Source of the DNA: CAZLKT01 sp964560205
GTDB lineage: Bacteria > Pseudomonadota > Alphaproteobacteria > Holosporales > Holosporaceae
Direction: 5' to 3'
Assembly (NCBI GenBank): GCA_964560205.1
Contig: CAZLKT010000002.1
Location: 32,889 to 96,888, forward strand
Length of the DNA: 64,000 nt
The stretch's first letter is position 1. Each line of letters starts with the position of its first letter. The notes beneath the pieces are model-generated. The model did not search any database and had not been told where the DNA came from. It saw only the letters and a program-made list of their open reading frames with translations. A program made the translations under genes and the position numbers. Below are positions 52,865 to 62,709 of this stretch, piece by piece.

Positions 52865-53112
52865 GCGCTGCTCTATGAAGTAAAAATCCATCAGGGGGGG
52901 GCGACAAGGCCCTCCTCTACACATATCGACTCGTTTTTACCACACTTGTAGAATGAAAAAACATTGAAAAACAAATAGATATATGATAAGATAAAACAGG
53001 AAAAAGGGGAGAAGTCTCTGTGTCTTTCTTGTCAAAAAGGAATAATTATTTTTTCTTTACATGTCATTTTTCCCTCCTTAGAATAAAATCATGGAACCTC
53101 ACATGAGAGCAC

Positions 53113-54447
53113 ATGATGATGAAAAATATGAAAAAGGCGATACTCTTTGCTTTGGGAATTGTGGTCACAACCCTGGCAAACACAGCAACCGCTAGAAAGA
53201 AACCTATGGAAGACGGAGTGGCTGCAGCTCAAGATGCATCTGCAGATCAGCTGGTCCCTGCCATAGTGGAAAAAACTCCTGTACATAACGATGTCGCCAC
53301 AGAGGAAATCTCCCAAGGGCAGGACAATGCTGCAGGTCAGGTCCCCGTGCAGGAAATCTCTGAAAATCCAGAAGACACCACAACACAGAAAAAACCATTG
53401 GAAGATGATGTGACCGCAGCACCCCAGGAGACCATCGTACAAAAACCTCTTCACCACTACGGAAATTATAAGTTCAGCTCATATGGTATCAATCGTTTAA
53501 AAATACAAAGCCGCAAAAACCAGAAAGTTTTTCTCTCCATTGTTGGTACACAGGAACCGTATATAAAGATAGACACTCGAGATAAAAATCAGAAAAATTT
53601 TCCTTCCCTGATGCTGGATGGCAAAGATGCCGTTCTCAATCTCGCCTCAGCTCCCTCGTCCAGAGGATATACGCTCTCCATCCCTCATGATATGGATGTA
53701 TCCTATGCAGGAGACCACCCAAACATATGTATACAAAATATGACAGGTGACAGCCTTCTTCATATCAATGGAAGAAAATCGTCTTCTTGCAATATTGTGA
53801 GAAAGAAATCTGATACGAAGACGAATCCCAATGGCTTTGTGAGTAATACAATAAGGTGGAAAAACACAGGACCTCGAGAAAACATACTGTTTGGAAACGG
53901 AAACTCTACGAACAGCTCCAGCGTTATCATGTCATGGGCCCACAAAATCTCTGAATACGAAAATATATTGCAAAACAACTATGATCGTTTTGTGGATAGC
54001 CCTTCTATGCCAGCTCTTATAACCATGGAAGAAGAGTGCAGGAAAAATATATCTAGGGCCTCCGCACAATACCTTCGCGACGTATTTTCAGCATTCCCTG
54101 CGTTTAAAAAACTTTCACCATCCTTACCATCAGCAAAGTGTTGTTCTGTTTTCCAAGATCTTCTCCATGCAATCTTGCAGGTAGAATCTCCTGGGAGCGA
54201 GTCAAACAAAGCTGTACATCAAAAGATCAAAAAAGATATTTTGCTCCAGAAAGAAAAAAGGCAAAAGTTCCTTCAGCTTCAGAAAACGTTAGAAAAAAAA
54301 TGTGATCTCGCCTTCCAAGAGTATACCGAAAAGGTAGATCAGCTCCCCGCCGCCAACCAAAAAGCATCTGAGTCCATAAAAAAAACAGAAAAGCAGAAGA
54401 ACACTCGACGTGTATTGAATCCTTGGAAATATTTTATGGCCTCATAA
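53113..54447 (+). CDS. Secreted GIN-like plus helical protein, family C member 4
   Basis: Same architecture, 444 residues. The signal peptide is MKKAILFALGIVVTTLANTA, followed by an acidic linker with a short repeat (KKPMEDGVAAAQD / KKPLEDDVTAAPQ). The beta-domain contains YGINRLKIQSRKNQKVFLSI, YTLSIPHDMDVSYAGDHP and DSLLHINGRKSS. The helical domain contains SAQYLRDVFSAFPAFKKL and IKKDILLQKEKRQKFLQLQK. It is more diverged than members 2 and 3 but aligns throughout. The ATG cluster at 53113-53121 leaves the exact start open. Confidence 0.72.
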   Translation: MMMKNMKKAILFALGIVVTTLANTATARKKPMEDGVAAAQDASADQLVPAIVEKTPVHNDVATEEISQGQDNAAGQVPVQEISENPEDTTTQKKPLEDDVTAAPQETIVQKPLHHYGNYKFSSYGINRLKIQSRKNQKVFLSIVGTQEPYIKIDTRDKNQKNFPSLMLDGKDAVLNLASAPSSRGYTLSIPHDMDVSYAGDHPNICIQNMTGDSLLHINGRKSSSCNIVRKKSDTKTNPNGFVSNTIRWKNTGPRENILFGNGNSTNSSSVIMSWAHKISEYENILQNNYDRFVDSPSMPALITMEEECRKNISRASAQYLRDVFSAFPAFKKLSPSLPSAKCCSVFQDLLHAILQVESPGSESNKAVHQKIKKDILLQKEKRQKFLQLQKTLEKKCDLAFQEYTEKVDQLPAANQKASESIKKTEKQKNTRRVLNPWKYFMAS

Positions 54448-54574
54448 TAGAGAAAAATATGTAGGAGAACATATATGAAGTGATAAGTTACAAGAACTTG
54501 TCACTTCATAAAATGTATGTAATTTCATGCTTTTTTCTCTTTCGATTCTCGCATATGTAGTTATAAAAAATATT

Positions 54575-54603
54575 TTGAATTTATATTGAATTAGTTCTAT
54601 AAT
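54575..54603 (+). promoter_or_regulatory. Promoter of family C member 5
   Basis: TTGAAT (54575-54580), 17-base spacer, TATAAT (54598-54603), 30 bases before the ATG. Confidence 0.6.
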
Positions 54604-54633
54604 GCTGAAAGGTTTTTTACAAGAAAGCGTGTT

Positions 54634-55825
54634 ATGTCTCAGCACTCTATGAAAAAATATAAAAACTTAGTGCGGCTCCTGATCCTAGGAGGACTTTCTC
54701 CGTCTTTTCTAGCACATGCTTTTTTAGGTTCCGATTCCCCTTGGCAGCAGAAGGATGAAACACCAGAAATCTTTATGATGAAAGGGAGAAAAGGCATTGC
54801 CATCAAAAAACTGCTGAATTATGGCAAGAAGGTGTTGGCTACACAAGGTATTGATGTGGTGGACATACAGGCAGGGAAAAACCAAGACGTATTCTCCAGC
54901 TTTTTGATACAAAGGAATCTCTCCTGAAGGTAGAAGGATACGGAAGCACTATCAGGGGTTCAACACCCGACATAACGAAAAAAATTCGCGAGAGGCTTTT
55001 GTAAATCTTCCTCAAGGAGCCACCGTCAGCTATCACGTACATATTCCTGCACATATAAAGGAGATTCGTATCACCGGCGGGGACGTGAAAGTATTTGCCA
55101 GAAATCTCTCAGAAAAAAGTCTCATAAAGATCAGGGCTTCAGAAGCATACGCTGTGCACACACTCCATGGGACTGATGAGAAACATTTTGGGTGTAAAAA
55201 AGAAGGCCCCCATACCTATATCTATGACGGTACAGGAAAGATAAAAAATATCAGTGGCGGTGGCATGAGTAAACCATTTTATGATGTCCTCGAGCATACG
55301 GCACAATTTACACATACCCTCCATCAGTATGCAAAGAGCATCAAAAAAAATAAAGCGAGGTATGAGGTTTCCACCTACGAGGAGGCGAAGGCTTTGAACA
55401 CTGCGGAGCAACAGCTGCGTGAAGAGATAAGAAATATTGCGACAAAATATGTGGAAAATCTAGAAAGAGTGTTTCCCAATATCCCATCACGCTTTGCACA
55501 AAAAGAGGAAGGAAGATTTCTTTCCACATATTTTACTATAAAGGACTGCATAGCGAACCAAAAAGATCTTTTGTTTTTCAGATGTCTTCAGAAAAAGACC
55601 TTACAGGTCTTAATACCCCATATCGTCAAGCATAACACAGAAACCTTTCTTCAAGTACACCAAAATATGGAGAAGGAGACCCATGCGGCTTTTCAGAGGT
55701 ATGAGAAAAAAATAGCACAGCTTGAGACACTACAGATAGAGGCCTCCCATACAAAATCATATGCCCAATCAGTGAGGAAAAAACATCATATATCACAAGC
55801 CAACAAAGCTCGCTTCACATGGTGA
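54634..55825 (+). pseudogene. Secreted GIN-like protein, family C member 5, two frameshifts
   Basis: The first frame (54634-54927) gives a signal peptide (MKKYKNLVRLLILGGLSPSF) and the start of the beta-domain (IDVVDIQAGKNQDV). Near 54890-54900 the homology moves to another frame (QLFDTKESLLKVEGYGS), then near 54990-55000 to a third (FVNLPQGATVSYHVHIPAHI). The last frame continues to 55825 with the helical domain (RNIATKYVENLERVFPNIPS-like). At least two indels are therefore needed, so the gene is dead or mis-assembled. Its 3' end overlaps hdaA on the other strand by 40 bases. Confidence 0.72.
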
Positions 55826-56445
55826 AGGGTGAGCTTTTTCTTCTCTCCTAGAAGATATTCATGAATTTTTTTCATGGCATGATGAATGTCCTCAAAAGAG
55901 CGAGGCAAAAAATGCATCATGAAAGCAATAACATCTGGCAAAATCGGCAAATCATATTCCTGAAAGCACTTACAGAGCACATAGGTCAATACAGCATCGT
56001 CCGGTGCATGGACCGGCACACAGGGCATGCTTTTTATGCGTGAACGAAGGTCTAAAAGCTCCACGCACCATGCAGCTGGAGGCGTCAAGGACGTCCACAA
56101 TACCGTCCCCCTCTTTTCCACCACCGTGTTGTACATAAACAACACATGCTCCTCCTCTTCAGGTGTCCATCCCGACACTGCACCATCCCATACATAGCAT
56201 CCCTCATCTTCAATGCTTTCACACACCATGCGCAAAGGCGCGCTATGGCATGCGTGGCGCTCCTGTGCCCACATGGATGCTAAGTGCGTCTTCCCACATC
56301 CAGAAGGCCCGTAGAGGCATAAAAAGGCATGGGGCCACGGCCACCTCTGCACCCACTCATAGGCCTCCACATTACTTTGCCCCACATAAAAAGCCTCTTT
56401 ACTCATGTTTTTTGGCCATTGCAAGGGCAAAGATCTCACATCCAT
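55786..56445 (-). CDS. hdaA: DnaA-related regulatory protein (Hda/HdaA type)
   Basis: An AAA+ protein related to DnaA that in Alphaproteobacteria stimulates ATP hydrolysis by DnaA and prevents over-initiation. The start MDVRSLPLQWP gives a clamp-binding-like QxxLPL variant at the N-terminus. The Walker A motif is YGPSGCGKTHL, and the C-terminal part has PRSFEDIHHAMKKI. No DNA-binding domain IV is present, as in HdaA. I choose the ATG at 56445 (219 residues) because GAAGGAA lies upstream; the frame is open to 56520. Walker B is not the usual DD/DE but is hard to place. Confidence 0.82.
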   Translation of the reverse strand: MDVRSLPLQWPKNMSKEAFYVGQSNVEAYEWVQRWPWPHAFLCLYGPSGCGKTHLASMWAQERHACHSAPLRMVCESIEDEGCYVWDGAVSGWTPEEEEHVLFMYNTVVEKRGTVLWTSLTPPAAWCVELLDLRSRIKSMPCVPVHAPDDAVLTYVLCKCFQEYDLPILPDVIAFMMHFLPRSFEDIHHAMKKIHEYLLGEKKKLTLHHVKRALLACDI

Positions 56446-56532
56446 TTCTTTTCCTTCTCCTTCATGCCACCCCCCACAACCCATCATTTTTACAAAGAAA
56501 TCAATGGGATACTCAACCATCCTATGAGAAAG

Positions 56533-56605
56533 TGCCGAAGAGGTGAATCGAACACCCGGCCTACTGATTACGAATCAGTTGCTCTACCAACTGAGCTACT
56601 TCGGC
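56533..56605 (-). tRNA. tRNA-Thr (anticodon CGT)
   Basis: The acceptor GCCGAAG pairs with CTTCGGC, the anticodon arm is ACTGATTCGTAATCAGT and the T-arm has GGTGTTCGATTCACC. Discriminator A; no CCA is encoded. Confidence 0.95.
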
Positions 56606-56788
56606 TAACCACCAAGGGTAGTGTAAAAAATTTCTCCCTACGCGTCAACAATGCCACAAAAAAACCCCCTTGTAAAAAAGAGAGAAATAGGGTACAATAC
56701 CAATGTTTATTTATTTGTATTGATTAGCGTGAAGAAGCTTCATTTTTTAAGAGAGTCCTTTTCACTATGGAGGAAAATAGCAATGGGG

Positions 56789-56794
56789 TATAAT
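56789..56794 (+). promoter_or_regulatory. Possible -10 box before recJ
   Basis: TATAAT in the 275-base space between tRNA-Thr and recJ. No -35 is convincing. The space holds no other gene. Confidence 0.4.
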
Positions 56795-56880
56795 GGTGTT
56801 ATGTACGGAAACGCCTTTTTTCTAAAGCCACCATTGGTATAATACTTTTGAGAAGTGAGTCTTCTTCATAGGAGACCACC

Positions 56881-58695
56881 ATGAAGAAAAGAAAAGTAAA
56901 GAAAACGTCCTCACGTGGAGAGAAAAAAGTTTCTCCCCATGAAAGTGAGTTGTCGCGAACAGGAAGACAATGGATTATGCAGGAGGCAAAAGAGAAGGAC
57001 ATCCTGTATATCAAGCAAAAGTATAATGTTTCAGATATGATCGCACGGCTTGCTGTGAACCGTTTGAGGGATATCTCGCAGGCAGATGAAATTTTTCATC
57101 CTTTTTTAAAAAATCAGCTGCCAGACCCCAATAACCTTCCGGATAACCAGAAGGCAATGGATCATCTGTACACCTGTATCCTGGAAAAGCGCCCCCTCTG
57201 TGTGTGGGGGGATTATGATGTGGATGGCGCCTGTTCTGCAGCACTTTGTGTGCGATATTTCACGGAACTTGGGTGCAAAATCATACCCTACGTATCCGAT
57301 CGATTTCAGGAGGGATATGGTCCAAATAAAGGGGGATTCTTCTATCTGAAGAGCCTGGGTATTAAGGACGTTATTGTGGTGGACTGTGGAACCACCGCTT
57401 TTGCACCTTTGGAGTGGGCCCATGAAAATGGCATCAACATTATCATCATTGACCACCATCGTGTTGCGGAAACTCATCCCAAATGCCTTGCTTTCATTAA
57501 TCCAAAACGAGACGATTACATGGGGGTAGAAAACCTTAAAAGCCTCTGTGCAGGGGCATTGGTTTTTCTTTTTCTTGTGGGCATGAACAGATATTTACGA
57601 GAAAAAGGTTTTTTTCACACCGTAAAGGAGGTCTCCTTATTGGACCTTTTGGATCTTGTTGCCCTCAGCACCATTTGCGATATGATGCCTTTGCGACATG
57701 TGAACAGGGCCTTTGTGAAGCAGGGACTGAAAGTTATGCGCCGACGAAAAAACCTCGGGCTCACCGCCTTGGTGGACTCTTCTGGCATCCGAGAGGCACC
57801 CAACACCATTCACATTGGATACACCATGGGCCCACGCATTAATGCTGGCGGACGGATCGGAGATTCCTCCCTGGGGGTACGGCTTTTATCCTCAACGGAT
57901 AAGGAGGAGTCTTTGAAAATGGCAGATGCACTCAGCACTTTGAATATGGAACGTCAACAAATTGAAAGACAGGTGGAGGCGGAAGCCCATCAACAAGCTC
58001 TGGAGCAAGAAGATCAGCCCTTTCTTTTTTTACGAAATAAAAAATGGCATGAAGGGGTTTTGGGCATTATCGCAAGCCACCTCAAAGAAATCTTTTACAA
58101 AACGACCTTTGTGCTTTCGGACAAAGCTGGATTCTTAAAAGGCTCCGTACGATCTATACCGGGCATTGATGTGGGAGACCTTATTCAGCAAGCATGCGAT
58201 TTGGGTCTTCTGGTTACAGGAGGTGGCCATCCTATGGCTGGGGGGCTTACCATTGAGTATGAGAAAGTGGATGATTTTTTGCATTTTGCACGAGAGTTTT
58301 TTCGGCCCTATCAAGCCATCACAGAAAAGAAACACCCCCCCATTACCATTGATATGGCCGTCACCATTCAGTCAGTGCGTGATCGCTCTTTCTCCACCGC
58401 CCTCAGCATACTGGAACCCTTTGGTGCAGACTATCCCCAACCAAAATTCCTCCTCCCCCATGTGCGATTAGAAAACGTGATTCCCTTTGGATATAACCAC
58501 CTCAAAATGAGAGCTGTCCAACTTGATGGACAGAGATATCCACTGATTTATTTTCGAAGCGCAGACAAACCCATTGGAGCATGGCTGTGCTCAGAAGAGG
58601 CAGCGTCAACTTTTGTGGACTGCGTGGTTACAGTACAGCTGAACAATCGCTTTTCCATATCAAGAGCAAACCTGGTGATAGAGGACATTAGATAG
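56881..58695 (+). CDS. recJ: Single-stranded-DNA exonuclease RecJ
   Basis: 5'-3' exonuclease of recombination and mismatch repair, DHH family. Metal-binding motifs: DYDVDG (residues 111-116), DCGTTA, DHH (191-193), and GGGHPMAGG near 446-454 in the DHHA1 domain. A C-terminal OB-like domain follows. 604 residues, normal. The first ~25 residues are Lys-rich. AGGAGA lies upstream of the ATG. The ABC transporter gene starts 11 bases after it. Confidence 0.95.
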   Translation: MKKRKVKKTSSRGEKKVSPHESELSRTGRQWIMQEAKEKDILYIKQKYNVSDMIARLAVNRLRDISQADEIFHPFLKNQLPDPNNLPDNQKAMDHLYTCILEKRPLCVWGDYDVDGACSAALCVRYFTELGCKIIPYVSDRFQEGYGPNKGGFFYLKSLGIKDVIVVDCGTTAFAPLEWAHENGINIIIIDHHRVAETHPKCLAFINPKRDDYMGVENLKSLCAGALVFLFLVGMNRYLREKGFFHTVKEVSLLDLLDLVALSTICDMMPLRHVNRAFVKQGLKVMRRRKNLGLTALVDSSGIREAPNTIHIGYTMGPRINAGGRIGDSSLGVRLLSSTDKEESLKMADALSTLNMERQQIERQVEAEAHQQALEQEDQPFLFLRNKKWHEGVLGIIASHLKEIFYKTTFVLSDKAGFLKGSVRSIPGIDVGDLIQQACDLGLLVTGGGHPMAGGLTIEYEKVDDFLHFAREFFRPYQAITEKKHPPITIDMAVTIQSVRDRSFSTALSILEPFGADYPQPKFLLPHVRLENVIPFGYNHLKMRAVQLDGQRYPLIYFRSADKPIGAWLCSEEAASTFVDCVVTVQLNNRFSISRANLVIEDIR

Positions 58696-58706
58696 GACGG
58701 GTTCTT

Positions 58707-60509
58707 ATGAAAAACATCCATGCCATAGTATCCTCCATAAAAAAAGACCCCAAGACCATAAAAATGTGGCCTTTCATCATGCATTTTTTACGGGACCACA
58801 GTCTTATTGCTTTTCTGTTCGTTCTCTGTGCGGTTATTGCAGGTACGTGGCATTTTTTCAATGGTGCTCTCCTCAAAGAGATCATTAACATTGTAAACGA
58901 CTCTCCTGCCAATCTTTTTTCCGCTCTCCTATGGCCTGGAATTCTCTTTGTCTTCAACTATGAGTTTAGTCATCTTATGTGGCGGGGCATGCAATACATC
59001 AGCTACAAAAACGCGTATACCATTAAAAATGACATGATTGGGGTTATGTTTCACTATCTCCACCACCACACACCGCAATTCTTTCATGCAAATCTTGTGG
59101 GAAGCCTTGTGAATCAAATAAAGGTGGTAGCTGATAATATGGAGCGTATTCTCACAGATATTTTTCGCCATATTATCCGTGGTGTTGTAGCATTGCTCAT
59201 TGCTTTTGTTGGAGTATATACGGTGCATCCCCTATTTTTCTCTACTCTCCTCATATGGTTTCTCGTTTTTTCCTATGGAACTTTTTGGATGTTCAAAAGA
59301 CTTCTGGTCCTGGCTGAAAAACAGGCTGCAAAAGAATCTATCCTCATGGGGCAGCTCACAGACAGCATCAGTAATGCATCCAGTGTACGCATTTTTTCAC
59401 GCATGGATTATGAAAAAAAATATATAAACAATTTTCTCACAGCCATTAAAACAGCCTATCAAGAAAAGGAATTTTTTTCTTTTAGTCTTTATTTCTTCCA
59501 AGGACTCTCCATCTCTGTGCTGCTCTCGTTCATGTTGTATTTCCTCTGTCACCTCTATAGCCAACATCTTGTGACATCCGGAGATTTTGCGCTTATTTTG
59601 GTTCTCAGCAGTGACCTCGGATACCTCACATGGCAAACCATGGAACAAATAGATGAGTACAACAAAGCACGGGGAAAATGCCTGGAAGGGCTTTCCTGCA
59701 TTTTTCATCCATTGACCATAAAGGATGCCCCCCACGCTGTACCTTTACACGTCCAGGGGGGGGAAATTCACTTTTCCCATGTAACATTTCACTATAATGA
59801 AAAAACACCTCTTTTTAAGGACCTATCGCTGACCATTCCTGCCAAGCAGAAGGTGGCGTTTGTGGGCTATTCCGGAAGTGGGAAATCCTCATTTTTTAGT
59901 TTGCTTCTTCGACTCTATGACCCCACAGGAGGACATATCTTTATTGATGAACAGGATATTCGTCTTGTCACCCAGGAGAGTCTGCATAAAAACCTCTCCC
60001 TCATCCCGCAAAATCCGTATCTCTTTGATCGCTCTCTTATGGAGAACATTCGCTATGGATGTGAAAAGGCGGGAGATGACGCGGTAATAGAGGCTGCCAA
60101 AAAAGCATTGGCCCACGACTTTATTCTCAATCTTGCAGAGGGATATGCAACCAATGCAGGAGAAAACGGCAAGAATCTATCCGGTGGGCAGAGACAAAGG
60201 ATTGCCATTGCACGAGCCATTCTTAAAGACTCTCCTATTATTATGATGGATGAGGCCACATCTCAACTTGATGCCGTCACCGAAAAAGAAGTACATGACA
60301 TCCTGGTAAAATTTACGGAAAATAAAACAACCCTCGTCATTGCCCATCGCTTGGCCACCCTCATCCACGCAGATCGCATTCTCGTTTTTGAGAAAGGCCA
60401 TATTATAGAGGACGGAAATCATCAAGAGCTTTTGGAGAGGGATGGTCTTTACACCAAATTATGGAACACACAAAAAGATGGCATGATCCCCCACTGCCCA
60501 CTTTTCTAA
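58707..60509 (+). CDS. ABC exporter, fused membrane and ATPase domains (MsbA-like)
   Basis: About six membrane helices in the first 330 residues are followed by an ATPase domain with Walker A GYSGSGKS (~386-393), signature LSGGQRQR (~491-498), Walker B IIMMDEATSQLD and the switch His in IAHRL. 600 residues, a homodimeric exporter. MsbA-type lipid flipping or drug export are both possible; a specific substrate cannot be read. It is likely co-transcribed with recJ (11-base gap). Confidence 0.9.
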   Translation: MKNIHAIVSSIKKDPKTIKMWPFIMHFLRDHSLIAFLFVLCAVIAGTWHFFNGALLKEIINIVNDSPANLFSALLWPGILFVFNYEFSHLMWRGMQYISYKNAYTIKNDMIGVMFHYLHHHTPQFFHANLVGSLVNQIKVVADNMERILTDIFRHIIRGVVALLIAFVGVYTVHPLFFSTLLIWFLVFSYGTFWMFKRLLVLAEKQAAKESILMGQLTDSISNASSVRIFSRMDYEKKYINNFLTAIKTAYQEKEFFSFSLYFFQGLSISVLLSFMLYFLCHLYSQHLVTSGDFALILVLSSDLGYLTWQTMEQIDEYNKARGKCLEGLSCIFHPLTIKDAPHAVPLHVQGGEIHFSHVTFHYNEKTPLFKDLSLTIPAKQKVAFVGYSGSGKSSFFSLLLRLYDPTGGHIFIDEQDIRLVTQESLHKNLSLIPQNPYLFDRSLMENIRYGCEKAGDDAVIEAAKKALAHDFILNLAEGYATNAGENGKNLSGGQRQRIAIARAILKDSPIIMMDEATSQLDAVTEKEVHDILVKFTENKTTLVIAHRLATLIHADRILVFEKGHIIEDGNHQELLERDGLYTKLWNTQKDGMIPHCPLF

Positions 60510-60601
60510 GACTACTCTTTGCTTTGATGATGAAAAGGGATACTCTGCTGTATTGCTGCACATCCAGAAAAATATCCCCAGAAAAAACCCAAAAGGGCGT
60601 T

Positions 60602-61294
60602 TTACTTACGGTCTCCTGTGAGTCGAAGCAGATTCAAAAAAATGTTTACCACATTAAGATACAAACTCAACGCCCCAAAAATGGAAACTTTTTCGCGAAA
60701 CTCCTCATCCTGAGGAAGCTGAAAATACATTTGTTCCATCTGCTGCACGTTATAGGCAGAAAGACCAGTGAAAATAACGACTGCAAGGGCAGATAGAGCA
60801 AAACTCATACCAGAGCTTCGAAAAAACATATTCAGAATCTGTGCTCCAATAAGACCAAATACTGCCATGCTCAGAAAAGACCCAAGACTCCGTAAGTCTT
60901 TCTTTGTCACATGGCCATACAAAGCTGCACCGCCAAAGGTCAAGGCTGTGACAAAAAATGTTTGCGCAACACTTCCCAAATGATACATCACAAAAATATG
61001 AGAAAGGGTTATTCCCATGAGCACCGCATAGGTCCAAAACAGCGCCTGGGCAGTGCTGGCCTTCATACGATGAAACGCAAAAGAAAAGTACATGGCAATG
61101 CCGAAAGATCCGATGACTGATAAAAAGAACAGCTGGTGAAAAAACATACGCGCTTCCACGGATCCAAGCCCAATGGCCGCCGCCACGGACCCCGTCAAGC
61201 CAAGTCCCAAAGCCATATAGCTGTAAATATTCACCATATACTGGCGCAAACCTATGTCAAAAGAACGCCGTACAGAAGACTTTGAAGAATTCAT
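60602..61294 (-). CDS. BAX inhibitor-1 family membrane protein (YbhL/YccA type)
   Basis: Seven membrane segments and the family blocks: RQYMVNIYSYMALGLGLTG at the N-terminus, YAVLMGITLSHIF, TFGGAALYGHVTKKDLRSLG, and SIFGALSLYLNVVNIFLNLL near the end. I choose the ATG at 61294, with GGAGAGG upstream (230 residues). Family members are linked to calcium leak and protease regulation. Confidence 0.92.
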   Translation of the reverse strand: MNSSKSSVRRSFDIGLRQYMVNIYSYMALGLGLTGSVAAAIGLGSVEARMFFHQLFFLSVIGSFGIAMYFSFAFHRMKASTAQALFWTYAVLMGITLSHIFVMYHLGSVAQTFFVTALTFGGAALYGHVTKKDLRSLGSFLSMAVFGLIGAQILNMFFRSSGMSFALSALAVVIFTGLSAYNVQQMEQMYFQLPQDEEFREKVSIFGALSLYLNVVNIFLNLLRLTGDRK

Positions 61295-61565
61295 AATACA
61301 CCTCTCCTTCCAAAACATCCTACGCACAGTGTATACCATTTCCTGCGAGAAATCAATGATCTTACGCGCAGAATCTTACTCTAGACGTGCTGTGACCTGT
61401 AACAAAGGAGAGCATAGATCATAAAGAAGGGGGGAGATTCTCAAACACCGGAACCTAGGTAGTACTCCCCACATTAAAGGATCATAAAAATATCTTAAAC
61501 ATATTGTGAGAGGGGGACATCTTCAAACCATAAAGGAAAAGAAGCCCCACCCCCATAAAAAGCCC

Positions 61566-62675
61566 CTAAGATAATGACCCACCAAAACGATACTGGAGTC
61601 CCAGAGTAGCTATCATGATATGGGAAGAATTCACCCCCATAGAGATGTCACCAAAGTCATCACTCCCAGTGAAATCCATTGTATTTTTTGCTCCCTGAAG
61701 AATGAATTTTGCCTCCATAACAAAAGAGACATCTGACGTCATTTTTACCTCCACCATGGGCGCCAGCACATATGCCTCAAAAGAAGCAGCGTTTTCCATG
61801 ATCCCTTCAGCCTCCTGGGATGAAGAAGAGGTCCACGTTACAGTATTGGCAGTGGAACTACCCGTACCAGAAAAAGCATCTATAACATGCTCAGAACTCG
61901 TATACTCTCCGGCAAGCTCAGCACTTATGGTCCCACTTCCCAGAAGAAGACCCGTCTTAACGCCCATAAATACGTCTGGGCTGACTGCATACCCACACGT
62001 GAAGAGGAAATCCACCAGAATATCATTCTTAATAGAAAACTGCAGGCTGAGATCAGAATTGTCGACGCCCATCTCAGTCGATTTCCCCGAACTATCCGTT
62101 TGAGCTATAAAATGATTTTGACTCGCATTCATATCAGTAGGCGAGACCAAAAGGCCACCACCATCATTCCGAAAACTTGTCTTAGACCTCACGGGGAGCG
62201 TGGTAGAAAAATTCACGGAGGTCCCCCCTTGCCACATAATGCCAATCTCTGCACCAATAGTCCCACGATCGCTTATAGCAAAGGACCATCCTCCTCGACC
62301 ATCAAGCAGGAAACCAGTGTCACCAGCATAAATACGTTCATGGCTAATATCATTCACCTTGTGAGACACCTCGTATGTACCCATAGCATTGGTCCCCCCG
62401 GACGTCAAAGCTCCCACAGGTGGTATGTCTGATGATCCAGAAGTAACCTCAAAACCTTCCATGCTAAGATCCAGGGTAGTATTCTCTCCAAACACCCCCA
62501 GGTTAATACCTACATACCCTCCACTAAAATTTCGTACTGGCTTGCAAGAAATACGCTCTGCACTCTCTATACTGGAAGGTGGACACTGTGACGGACCTTC
62601 TGCTCGCAAAACATGGCTAGAGCAAAAAAGACTCCCCAAGAAAAGTGTGAGAGAAAGATTTTTTATCCTTATCAT
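61566..62675 (-). CDS. Outer-membrane beta-barrel protein, family member 3
   Basis: A signal peptide (IRIKNLSLTLFLGSLFCSSH) is followed by PVRNFSGGYVGINLGVFGEN (compare AKNFSGAFMDFAVGL in the gene at 15275) and strand-like segments (DFLFTCGYAVSPDVFMGVKT). The end is IATLGLQYRFGG. GAGGAG precedes the ATG at 62675 (369 residues). It is next to a related gene (62710) in the same direction. It may be a surface antigen of the kind expanded in host-associated Alphaproteobacteria. Confidence 0.7.
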   Translation of the reverse strand: MIRIKNLSLTLFLGSLFCSSHVLRAEGPSQCPPSSIESAERISCKPVRNFSGGYVGINLGVFGENTTLDLSMEGFEVTSGSSDIPPVGALTSGGTNAMGTYEVSHKVNDISHERIYAGDTGFLLDGRGGWSFAISDRGTIGAEIGIMWQGGTSVNFSTTLPVRSKTSFRNDGGGLLVSPTDMNASQNHFIAQTDSSGKSTEMGVDNSDLSLQFSIKNDILVDFLFTCGYAVSPDVFMGVKTGLLLGSGTISAELAGEYTSSEHVIDAFSGTGSSTANTVTWTSSSSQEAEGIMENAASFEAYVLAPMVEVKMTSDVSFVMEAKFILQGAKNTMDFTGSDDFGDISMGVNSSHIMIATLGLQYRFGGSLS

Positions 62676-62709
62676 ATATGGCTCCTCTTCTAAAAATCCT
62701 CTTTTTGTT

